From contig JAXIVH010000024.1 in the NCBI GenBank assembly GCA_036785325.1, positions 6,133,149 through 6,197,148 on the forward strand: DNA of 64,000 nucleotides. Reading direction: 5' to 3'. The position numbers and the translations under genes are program-made. Below the pieces are notes generated by a model. The model was given only the letters and a program-made list of their open reading frames with translations. It made no database searches and was not told the origin of the DNA. Below are positions 1-11,349 of the stretch, in pieces. Within the stretch, counting starts at the first letter, position 1. Each line of letters begins with the position of its first letter. The stretch comes from Urophycis tenuis (taxonomy: Eukaryota > Chordata > Actinopteri > Gadiformes > Phycidae).

Positions 1-383
1 GTTGGTTCATAGCTCATGTAGGCCATTTAATGAGCGTCTTTGAAATAAAGTCACAGCCATTGGCTCAGATGACATTTCACTTCCTGTTTAAATGTTTTTC
101 CAAAAAATACTGCACATTCCACACTATTGTGGAATAACAAACTGTCCATCGTTGAGGGGTATACTTCCACAAATGACACTGGAAAATGACAATATGTGTT
201 GCTCAGTTGTAATCCATAGAATCCTGACCACTAAGTCTACATGCCCTTAAGTATAATCTATGAATCATATTTCACTAGCCTCAGCTCACACTGACCAACC
301 TGAAGGAAGATCTCTTTACCATCATGTCTATTTCACTCATCAGAGTTCTTCTCAAACTAGCTGTGATGACATCACAAACAAAG

Positions 384-384
<1 letters not shown>

Positions 385-437
<53 letters not shown>

Positions 438-442
438 CCCCC
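385..442. repeat. (CA)n microsatellite with C-run
   Basis: About 25 CA units followed by a short C run. The ORFs across it on both strands are artefacts of the repeat. Confidence 0.95.
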
Positions 443-1178
443 GCTGGGGCTGGCAGGCTGCCCCAGAGGATTGGTGTCAGTGTGCTTCATGAGCGGAGAG
501 ACAGCAGGGTTCCAGGAGGAGCTCTGAGTAGCTTCAGTGACCATTCACTCTGAGGGTTCACTCACAGCCAGGGACCTCAACTGAGGCAGGGAGGGGGCCC
601 AGGAGTAGTGCATGAGGAAATGAAATGGGTGAGATGTTCCAGAAGGAGGTTCTTCTAGAGAAGAACCATAACGCAGACCCTCTGGGCCTCCGTTGACGTG
701 CTGAAAATAGACATGAAGTCTTGAGAAAGCACACGCATCAGAAACCAAATGGCTCAGGAAGAATTTAAAAATAGTACTCCTTACAAGACGCACTGAAGAG
801 ACCTCCTATTTATACATGATGTGGAAAGCGGGTGGTTAACACCAGGCCCTCCCATGGACACCTCTCAGACGCCTGCCAGCGGCCCACAGAGCAGCGCTCT
901 GCCGCCATCAAACACCAGTGGAGCAGCAGAGGATCAACAGCTGGGGAGGACGTGTGCACCCTCACCAGCACTCTGGAAACAACAACGGCACAGGAGTGCT
1001 GATACAGATTAAAGATGCCTGTGGTCCTGTTCCGCTGCTTCGGACCAGCCTGGACCAGGACCTGCCGTACTGAGCCTGACCAGCAGCACAGACACAGAGA
1101 GGGACTTGTTGTTCCCCCCCGGAGCCATAAATCATGTTCCATACCATAAAGACAAGGATGAGACAGGGCAACACCTAG

Positions 1179-1186
1179 TGTGTGTG

Positions 1187-1246
<60 letters not shown>

Positions 1247-1259
1247 GGGGGGGGGGGGG
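1179..1259. repeat. (GT)n microsatellite ending in poly-G
   Basis: A GT run of about 60 bp passes directly into about 15 G. The same GT-to-poly-G organisation recurs at 49.3 kb and 60.2 kb. Confidence 0.95.
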
Positions 1260-1915
1260 TCTGCTCAGCCTTTTGTGTCCAGGAATGCAGGAGTATGACT
1301 CAGAGTGTTTCCATGCTTCAATGATCTAAGCGAAGCAAATTCCGAGCCGAACCTCCAGATGTGAGTCCATCTCTGACGGTCTGTTTGGACCGTAGGTGGT
1401 TCTGGGTCCTGACCCAAACAGTGTATATAAGACCTTACATGTTACATGCGCTGTGGAAGGAAATCACAGCCCAAGTCTATCAGCTTGAATACACTGTGTT
1501 TATAAAATACATAGTCAGTCAAGAACTCCCATTCACACAGTCAAGCAACACATTCACGTGGTATAGTTGGTATGTTTGGTACAGTTGGTTTGTTTGACAA
1601 TGTGATGGATGGAAGTGGTGGACATTTGACATTATGCTAGGTTGTCAACTAACGTTTACAAAGAATGAACAAATATGCAACTCATTACGAAATGATACTA
1701 AAACGCTCCAGCCTAAACGATGCACTTCTTCAGCCCACAGAACGACATGGACAATGTGACACGGTGTCGTTTTCTGTAGGTGAGCAGTGCACCCCGCGGG
1801 GCAGCACCCACTACAGCGGTGGACCCCCCGAGTTACATCTGGCCCTCACTCTGCCGCTGTGCTCTAGAAGTGATGAGCCTGCTCCTCCTCTGAACGCCAG
1901 GGCCATCCTCACGTG

Positions 1916-2115
1916 NNNNNNNNNNNNNNNNNNNNNNNNNNNNNNNNNNNNNNNNNNNNNNNNNNNNNNNNNNNNNNNNNNNNNNNNNNNNNNNNNNNNN
2001 NNNNNNNNNNNNNNNNNNNNNNNNNNNNNNNNNNNNNNNNNNNNNNNNNNNNNNNNNNNNNNNNNNNNNNNNNNNNNNNNNNNNNNNNNNNNNNNNNNNN
2101 NNNNNNNNNNNNNNN
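1916..2115. other. Assembly gap (200 N)
   Basis: Exactly 200 consecutive N, a usual placeholder length for a gap of unknown size. Any ORF crossing it is meaningless. The flanks are GC-rich and non-repetitive. Confidence 0.98.
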
Positions 2116-2526
2116 GGAGCCCGGAGCAGCAGCCACAAGTGGAGACCACTTTGGAGAGCAGATGTTGACACCCGCAGCCCGCGGTCCGGTGCCCCCCCCT
2201 TCATGGCAGTCCGCTCATGGTCCCGTCAGCTCCAACACGGCGTGTGAAGACTGGCTAAACCCCACAACCCCACACACCGACCCGCCCTCACCCGCGAACT
2301 CCCGCAGACTCCCCCCTCAGAAGACGTCTCCCCTCGCAAGGGAAGGGGGGGGGAGACAGACTCCACAGCTTCGATCTCAGAGAGAGAGCCCCAACCCAAC
2401 GCGTTCCGCCAGAGTCCCGACACTGAGAGGGTCCCCGCGACGCAGACGTGCCGAAAGTACACGAAGAAGAACAACCACCACAGCAAAGGTTTTAGAGGCG
2501 CGACATCTGATGCCCGCTTGGAGGTG

Positions 2527-2897
<371 letters not shown>

Positions 2898-4828
2898 GTA
2901 TATTTGTGTCTATGTGGTTAAACTACCTGTCACTCTCTATGTGCCTCTTTTGTATGGCTTTAAAACATGCCTTAGGTATAAGGTAGAAGGCAGAATGATG
3001 TCACCTGAAATCTAAGAATGATGAGATCGTCCAGTCACGATGACCTCACTGGGATGATGTTCATGGCACAGATGTCCTGGTCGACGCACTCAGGAGAATA
3101 AACCACGGATTTGGGAATAAACACGCAGCCAGGAACACAAACAGTAAAATGAACAATGTGAGGCAGGAATCTGTCTGTGTTGTGTACTGGTTATGTGACA
3201 AAACCACACACGGAAGGATAAAACATACAGAGATAAATAACCCTGCTCTCTGCACTTCAGGGAGATTATGGTGTAAAAATATCAAAATGCTTTTGGTCAT
3301 TTCGTTAAGCCCCCAGTAAGCCCATCACTCCACGTTGAGCCGTGCAGCCCCAGGGTGCCATGCGTCATTCATTCATGTGTGCAAGTCAAAGTGAACATGA
3401 ACATATAGAATGTACTAAATACATCTCCAAACATCGGGTTCTCAATCATGTAGTTGGAGCTGTGTACAATGTGCCCTGATGTGTCGGTGTGCTCGGGGTA
3501 ACAGGCAGACGTCTACAAACAATCTCACTGAGTTTGTCCCACATCTGTCGTCCCATATGAATGGCCGTGGTCATGAAAACAACATTAGCTTGCCGGCACA
3601 AGTCAGTCAGAGTCAGCTCTGTGTAGAGCGGATTACAAGACGCCAGTTGACCTGCTGCTCCGCATGCCTGCTCGCCATTAAAGCGTGCAGTGAGCTCGAG
3701 TTTACGACCCGACAGCGCCCCTCCGTGGGGCAGACGGGTAGCTCACCTCGACGTTGAGGTTCCGTCAGAAGCTCTGTCCCCACTCCTGTGTTGGGGTGTT
3801 TGTAGGGTTACCTCTCAGTCCTGTTATATCACTCGTCCTCCGGGTCCTCCTGAACACCGTGGCTGTGGTCCACCGGTCTGCTCCCACCAGCAGGTCATCC
3901 TTTCCTGTCTCTGGACACTTCAACACAAGGAATGGAAGCCTGTTTCATTTTCTTCTGCTTTGTTAAGTTATTAAGAGAATCAGTTACATTAAAGCAAAGC
4001 AAGTATCTGTGATATTTTTCACCCCCCCTCTTTTTGGTGCTCTCTCTGCCCTCATTGTAAGACCTCCTTATCTCCTCTGAGGAATGTCTCAGCTGTCCCT
4101 GGACGTTCTTCACCAGAGGAAAGACAATACAATCCCAGCCACAAATAGTCCTTTAGAAATGTAATCAGTGTGTTTCCCATTTCCCATCTGGGATTGATAA
4201 AGCACTATCTTAATCATTTACCACCTTGTTCTAAATTATTTTTTGGGTCAATCCCACTGCAGGATTTCAAACAGTCATCAGAAATCCTCCTCATTTTGTC
4301 CATAACCCCTGATCTGAATCATGTGGAATAACAGGCTGCTAATATCTCAGCAAATGATAAGTAGACAACAGTCAAGCACTTTGGAAACCCTGTGGAGCAT
4401 AGAAGAACCAAGGTCAGCCACAGCAGGAGACACTGCCTGTCCAGCAGTCTGCCCCCAATGTTACTTTGGACTCATTGAAGGGTTTATGTACACGCCTAAT
4501 GACTCGATGAAGCATCTCAATTCATCTATAAAACCAGTCACATAGAAAACAATATATTTACCAGTCAACATACAGTATGTATGAACCACTCACCCACTGT
4601 TGGCTCCGGGCTCCAAAGAATGTCATTCTCTCCACTAAGGAACCTGACTGCCGGCCTCCCGTCTCTCTCAGCTTCGGCTGTGAATCCATTCTGCATTCTT
4701 CACTTGTTGCCCTGTTTTATTGTCCCTGTCCACAGGTGGTGTCCTCCATGTTGACTTAGGGTGTCGCTGCGGGCACTGGCTCAGTTCAACATGTTTCACT
4801 GCCCTCATCCCTCACCACGGACACAACC

Positions 4829-4837
4829 ACACACACA

Positions 4838-4872
<35 letters not shown>
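4829..4872. repeat. (CA)n microsatellite
   Basis: Slightly interrupted CA run of about 20 units in otherwise unique intergenic sequence. Confidence 0.9.
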
Positions 4873-4873
<1 letters not shown>

Positions 4874-6737
4874 CATACGGGATTTCGCTCCACAGAGGCA
4901 GGCGTCTCCGCAGGGCCGTGTACAGATTAGCAGAAGCCTACTTGCTGTTGTTGTTGTTGTGTGTGTGTGGGGGCTCTGGGCGGGTCCCAGCAGATGTTGG
5001 GCCATGGAGGGGGGCTGTTTCTCCTCAGGGAGAGGGTCTGCACGGGACAGGTCCCGTCTCGTCCTCACCTTACCTCGGTGACCTTCCATGAAGATCACCA
5101 CCTTCCCCACAATGCTGGCATTCCTCTTGTTTCATTCCTGCTCTGTCATGGCTGGTTTTAGATGCTAAATATATCAACGTAAAATACAATAAAATGGTGT
5201 TCTTTATTTTAGTTCCATTTAATCCAAATGCAACTACCATATACAAAATGTGTTTGTGGTAAGAGCTCAATAAAAGGTTTGTTGTATCGTCATCATAGAT
5301 GTTCCTGTTTAACGTGCCTATAGTGATAAAGCCTGTTTGACAGAACCTGCTTCTGTTTACACTACTGTCTTCACCTTTGTTCACACTTGGTCTCAAGTCA
5401 AACAAGTAGATGACCTCCTCTGAGAGAAGGACTCGGGCCTGTATGTAATGGTCTCAGGCACGACACTGGTGTCCAAGATGTTAACACAGTGTGATGTTGT
5501 TGTCTACAACTGTTTGCATTTATTAGTTAAGAGTAATAAGCGATAACAGATTAGGATGTTTGTTGATTAGATCATTCCTTTAGCTCCACCCACACAAATA
5601 GTGGTGCAGCCGGACCAGGGCCTGGACTGTTGCCAAGCATCTCATAAACATTTTCCTGCACACTAGCTTCTACTTTGTGTAGGTCTACATGTTACCTACA
5701 CATGTACCTGTGTGTTACCTGTGTGTATTGTGCAGCCAGTGAAAAGACTGACAGTCACTTTGGTGGCAGGTGTGATTCTGATGACAGCCTATTGTTAACG
5801 TAACTAATGATCATTAGAAGCACCTGTAAGGTAAAGTGATGTGTGAAGGCTTAAAAGTGGCAGTGATGTCATGCCCTTTACCAGCACTCATGGAATGCTT
5901 CTTGTCCAACCAAATCACTTGAACTGCTGAAATGTGCAAGGAAGTGTCCCACATGTTTGACCCATAAGGTACCAGGCTGAATGTCCCCACCTCTGAACTC
6001 TAACATTGCTACTGAGTGGACACCAGTGATCAGGGCCCTCAGGACTCGGTAATCCACTCCTTAAGCGCTGTGAGTCGGGATGGGATGTAAGCTGAACATG
6101 TAATATCATCAGCGTCAACTCCTCCCCTCTGACGCTTGGCAGGAAGCAAGGTGAGACACCTGTACAGCCTCAGAGACACCGCACACCACCTGACTGCAGT
6201 ACAGTAGGGCGGTCACACTCCCTCTGAATCCTAACATGAGAGTTGTTGTGAAGACATTGAAGGAACCATTGAGGTACGTCCATTGAGGTATGTTGATGTT
6301 GGTATATTGTGTGTACGTCTAATCATCAGATACTATGACAGTTGACATACTACACATGCTAGATATTTGTATTTAACACATCGACATGGACACAATCATA
6401 TGGCACTGATAGATACTCCATCATTACATTGATTGTTTACAGTGTTACGCAATTATGATTTTCTATGCTAGGCCAAATGTTAATTAAATAAGCATTAATG
6501 GCTGTGAAAAAACTGCTGTCATTGTCAACTAATGTATTGTATACATACATTTTATGGGAATCTTCATCTCACTGAAGAAGATGATTCATAACCAAAACCC
6601 AGCAGGTGAACCCATGTGGCCGAGGTCCTTCCTGGATGCTGTATTTAGAGCAGTAAGGAGCCAGGCTTAGGACTGAGCCAGTTAGTGGACAACACAGCCC
6701 ACAGTGTGGTCCAGTGGATCACTGAGACGCTGGTGTC

Positions 6738-9700
6738 GTGTTACTGTTGAGCAGCTGCCCCGCTGTCACCGCTCCCACGTCAGCCATCATGCGTGTCCCG
6801 TCTCAGGCGGCGTGCTGCTCCTCTGTGGCGTCTTCCCCCAGTGTAGCAGGGGGGGACCCCCCCACACAGCCTCCTGGGACCCAACAGCCCCCACCCACAG
6901 CCTCCTTCCACCCCAAGATGGCGGCGGCGGGCGGCGGCCCCTCCCCCGAGGTATCGGGGAGCTTCCAGCTGGCTGCGGCGCCACCCGACCCGGCCGGCGC
7001 CTCGGGGGCGAGGCCCGGCGAGGCGGGCGGGCCCCGGCGCTGCACGGGGATGGCGCTGTATAAAGCCTGCGCCCAGAACGATGCACAGGCCCTGCTGCAC
7101 ATGATCCGCTTCGGGGTCACCAGGGAGGCCGTCATGGAGGTGGACGGCAATGGATGGGTAATGAATGTATGAGTGTGTGTGTGTATGCATGCGTGTATAT
7201 GTATGAGTGTGTGTGTATGCATGCGTGTATATGTATGAGTGTGTGTGTGTGTATGCATGCGTGTATATGTATGAGTGTGTGTGTATGCATGCGTGTATAT
7301 GTATGAGTGTGTGTGTATGCATGCGTGTATATGTATGAGTGTGTGTGTATGCATGCGTGTATATGTATGAGTGTGTGTGTGTATGCATGCGTGTATATGT
7401 ATGAGTGTGTGTGTACGCATGCGTGTATATGTATGAGTGTGTGTGTATGCATGCGTGTATAGGTATGAGTGTGTGTGTATGCATGCGTGTATATGTATGA
7501 GTGTGTGTGTATGCATACGTGTATATGTATGAGTGTGTGTGTGTATGCATGCGTGTATATGTATGAGTGTGTGTGTATGCATGCGTGTATATGTATGAGT
7601 GTGTGTGTATGCATGCGTGTATATGTATGAGTGTGTGTGTATGCATGCGTGTATATGTATGAGTGTGTGTGTGTATGCATGCGTGTATATGTATGAGTGT
7701 GTGTGTGTATGCATGCGTGTATATGTATGAGTGTGTGTGTATGCATGCGTGTATATGTATGAGTGTGTGTGTATGCATGCGTGTATATGTATGAGTGTGT
7801 GTGTATGCATGCGTGTATATGTATGAGTGTGTCTGTATGCATGCGTGTATATGTATGAGTGTGTGTGTGTATGCATGCGTGTATATGTATGAGTGTGTGT
7901 GTATGCATGCGTGTATATGTATGAGTGTGTGTGTGTATGCATGCGTGTATATGTATGAGTGTGTGTGTGTATGCATACGTGTATATGTATGAGTGTGTGT
8001 ATGCATGCGTGTATATGTATGAGTGTGTGTGCGTATGCATGCGTGTATATGTATGAGTGTGTGTGTATGCATGCGTGTATATGTATGAGTGTGTGTGTAT
8101 GCATGCGTGTATATGTATGAGTGTGTGTATGCATGCGTGTATATGTATGAGTGTGTGTGCGTATGCATGCGTGTATATGTATGAGTGTGTGTGTATGCAT
8201 GCGTGTATATGTATGATTGTGTGTGTATGCAGTGTATTCAGTCACACAGTGGTTTCTGTTAAAGTCATAAAGACTGAGCCCCTCCCAGTTGATAGGCGGG
8301 AGACTTTCAGACCCTTCAGAAGAGCTAAAGAACAGAGTTGTCTCTGAAAGGCTGTGGACTGTGTGAAGTGGAAAAGAGTATCTGGCCGGCAGGTGTGCTG
8401 AGAGGGAGGTGCTTTGGAGCGCAGATAGTAAGATTCGTCTAAACAAAGAGAGGTACATGCTGGCCAGCATTTTGTATTTGTAGAATACACCAGGATGTGA
8501 TTAATAACCTTATTAAAATCACTACAGATATGTACAAAGGTTTTCATGCCCCTGCTGGCGGTTTGTTTGGCAGAACGGCCTGATGTTGGCGTGCCGGAAA
8601 GGCTTCCTGCAGGTTGTGTACGCGCTCCATCACTGCCCCTTCCTGGATGTCAACCTGCAGGACAAGGAGGGCAACACGGCCTTGATGATCGCTTCCCAAG
8701 CAGGTAGGTCCTGCAGGCCTCCCACCAGGGAGAGGAGCCAGGCAGCCCGCCTGGGACACCAGGAAGCAGGCCCCTTGTGGAGTCACACCCTGTAACAGTG
8801 TGGACCTGCTGCTCTGCAGGCTACGTGAGCTCAGTGATGTATCTGGGAGTCACACCCTGTAACAGTGTGGACCTGCTGCTCTGCAGGCTACGTGAGCTCA
8901 GTGATGTATCTGGGAGTCACACCCTGTAACAGTGTGGACCTGCTGCTCTGCAGGCTACGTGAGCTCAGTGATGTATCTGGGAGTCACACCCTGTAACAGT
9001 GTGGACCTGCTGCTCTGCAGGCTACGTGAGCTCAGTGATGTATCTGCTGAACTACTACCCGGCTGTCGACACCGAAATAAAGGACTGCCGGGGGTTCAAT
9101 GCTCTCATCAAGGCTGCCATGAAAGGCCGCAATGACATCGTAGCCATCCTGATCATGGCCGGTACGTCAGGCTCTCCACTATCCTACAACATAGAAACCC
9201 TGCACAGCACTGCAGCCCGACTCTGTCTGGTAGCCGCTAACTCTCTGTGCTCCCACTGAAGGAGCGATCAGGGATTTGAAAGGACATTAGTGCCCCTAAG
9301 CCTCCCCTCGCTAATCTTAGACTGAGGCGTGGGAGGACAGATTGGCTGTTTCAAGTGCTATTTTCACTCTGTGCATTGTAATTCATCCATGGATGCTCTG
9401 ATGTACACTTCATGTGCATATGTGCCCTGGTAGAATGAAGGCGGTCCTTATGGATGTTTGCCCGGTGCTTTGCAGGGGCTGACATCCACGCGGTGGACTC
9501 CAGTAAGGGGAAATGTGCCCAGGAATGGGCGCAGACCACCGGCCGTCATGAAACTTTACACCGGATGCAGCGGCTGATGCTGCGGCCGCGGGCCGAGCAG
9601 TGCTGTCTGAGTTACGCCCCGGAGTGGGCAGGGCTGCTGGCCAGAGCCACGTCGGACCGGGCCGGAGAGAACCTCGCCCAGCGCATCAAACACAGCTTTG

Positions 9701-10251
9701 GCTGCGTCAGCCCGCAGGAGCCACAGGACAACGGGGCCCTGGACCTCATGGTGCGCATGACCAGCGGCGTGCGCAGCCCCCTGGTGGCCACCGGGTGCCG
9801 GCCGCTCTGCCCCAGCAGCCCCCCCCAGGTGGGCAAGCGGCGGCTGGCGGTGGCGGAGCTGGCGCGGCTCCACACGGACGAGGTTCTCTCCGACGGCGTG
9901 GTGAGCCACGGGTACTGCGCCCAGCCCCCCCAGGGGGCCTGCAGCCACTCGGAGGTGCTGCCTTCCATTTCCTGTTCCTGTGCTGAGGGCGAGCGGCGTG
10001 GCAGCATCCTGTCGCTGGCCTCTTCCCGGGTCAGCGCCCTGCTGCCCCGCGGCCCGGCCCGCAGGAACAGCGTGGCGCCCGGCGGCTCCATCCCCCACAT
10101 CAACATCAGCGGGTCTGTGGACGGAACGCCCAGGAAGGAGAACCAGACCATGACTCTGATTGGCTACCTGGAGCCGCCCACCTGGAAGTACAATAAGAGG
10201 AAGGGAGGGAAGAAGCAGCCACATGACAAGTCGAAAAACGATAAGGGATGA
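6738..10251 (+). CDS. ankrd33: Ankyrin repeat domain protein 33-like (photoreceptor ankyrin-repeat family)
   Basis: Four exons: 6738-7157, 8574-8703, 9021-9161, 9476-10251, all with GT-AG junctions and matching phases; about 488 residues if the ATG at 6738 is used. The first ~100 residues are low-complexity Pro/Gly/Ala. Ankyrin repeats follow (GLMLACRKGFLQVVYAL; DKEGNTALMIASQAG; DCRGFNALIKAAMKG; AGADIHAVDSSKGKCAQEWA). The tail carries the family motif LDLMVRMTSGVRSP...SPPQVGKRRLAV, which is also present in ANKRD33B. The mammalian ANKRD33 product is a photoreceptor cofactor that represses CRX-driven transcription; that role here is inherited from the family. Position beside acvr1b matches human ANKRD33 near ACVR1B, which favours ankrd33 over ankrd33b. 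The start is uncertain: in-frame ATGs at 6789, 6918 and 7050 are alternatives, and an upstream exon is possible. The 3' UTR likely ends near an AATAAA at about 10505. Confidence 0.85.
7158..8230. repeat. Alternating purine-pyrimidine minisatellite in ankrd33 intron 1
   Basis: About 32 tandem units of 30-34 bp, each made of a (GT)n stretch, TATGCATGCGTG and TATATGTATGA. The array begins only a few bases after the exon 1 donor. It is open in several frames on the minus strand (His/Thr/Tyr repeats), which is an artefact. Units differ mainly in the number of GT steps (30, 32 or 34 bp). Confidence 0.95.
8271..8490. repeat. Dispersed repeat, copy A
   Basis: Shares two diverged blocks with 27530-27650: a start containing GAGCCCCTCCCAGTT followed by AGGCGGGAG, and an end containing GGTACATG then CCCAGCATTT or CCAGCATTT. 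Copy A has an extra ~90 bp in the middle. Non-autonomous interspersed element of unknown family. Confidence 0.5.
8780..9046 (+). repeat. 67-bp tandem repeat carrying the ankrd33 exon 3 acceptor (4 copies)
   Basis: Four near-identical 67-bp units. Each contains the pyrimidine tract and acceptor CTGCTCTGCAG plus the first 26 bases of exon 3. Exon-like starts lie at 8820, 8887, 8954 and 9021; only the last continues into the full exon. Since 67 is not a multiple of three, and the first copy (201 bp upstream, in frame) runs into TAA, only the last acceptor gives an intact protein. Confidence 0.95.
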
Positions 10252-10798
10252 AGAGAAAGACAATGTCCAACAGGTTGGATGAACTGCCAAAGCATGGGAG
10301 TCCCATCCATCAGAACACACAACAGCACAGCATTCTGTATGTCAAGCACCATTGCCAAAATAACAGACACAAATGTTTTTTCTTCTTAAAATCAAATAGT
10401 GTTTCCTTGATAATAAAAAGCTGTGCCACCAAAATCCATTTTGCACAGATTTGATAAATGTTCGAGGAATTCTAATATGAACCATTACTTTCATATGAGA
10501 CAGAATAAATACTTTAATATTTAGAATTACTTAGTTTATTCAATGTAATGTTACCATCATAACACAATTCAGTTTAATGATTTATTTATAATGATTTATT
10601 TATTTGTATTTATAGGCCTTCACCAAACTCTGTACTCTTGTTTATAAGTCGACTTCTACTCCACTAAATGTGCATTTATAATTAGGCTATTTCTATTATT
10701 AAAGTGTAATAAGGCTATTATTGGTGGTTAACTTCTGTAAGTTGTTGTTTCAGCTCAGCATGACAAAATGAGAAAAATAGAAATGTATCACAGATGTA

Positions 10799-10799
<1 letters not shown>

Positions 10800-10856
<57 letters not shown>
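10800..10856. repeat. (CA)n microsatellite
   Basis: About 28 CA units between the 3' end of the ankrd33-like gene and acvr1b. Confidence 0.95.
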
Positions 10857-11029
10857 TTAGTACACGTTTATATAAATGGCAATAAAACAAAGTAACAAAC
10901 AATCTAGTATAAGCAGAACCAAATAAAAATCTGTGTGGAAGAAAAGGTAGGTACTGGTTTGACAAGAGGTGTCCTACACAGAAGAAATACAATATGTGCT
11001 TCGCGCTAAACGCACATGGATACCAAAAA

Positions 11030-11225
11030 ACATTGTCTCAGAGTGCTCCTGTCCACACGACTGTCCCCGTGACAGACCGGTGCTCTCCCGGTGATAGACC
11101 GTCTCAGGGTGCTCCTGTCCACACGACTGTCCCCGTGACAGACCGTCTCAGGGTCAGGGTGCTCCTGTCCAGACGCCTGTCCCCGTGACAGACCGGTGCT
11201 CTCCCGGTGATAGACTCTCAGGGTG
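11030..11225. repeat. Minisatellite upstream of acvr1b
   Basis: Three to four imperfect copies of a unit containing GTGCTCCTGTCCACACGACT, GTCCCCGTGACAGACCG and TCTCCCGGTGATAGAC. It lies 100-300 bp before the acvr1b start codon, so it may be in the promoter or 5' UTR. Confidence 0.8.
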
Positions 11226-11349
11226 CTGCTGCCTGCTGGAGGAGGCCGGCGCTGCAGGGGGGCTGGCTGCCTGGGTGTCGTCATACACACACTGCCGGCG
11301 TTGGGAAACAACACACAGCCGCATGACATGCATCGGGAATCGGTGGATC

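Noticed and set aside
6780..8470. Minus-strand ORFs of 302-555 residues rich in His-Thr-Tyr
   Set aside because: They run through the ankrd33 intron 1 minisatellite in all three frames and antisense over exon 1. The composition is explained by the repeat.
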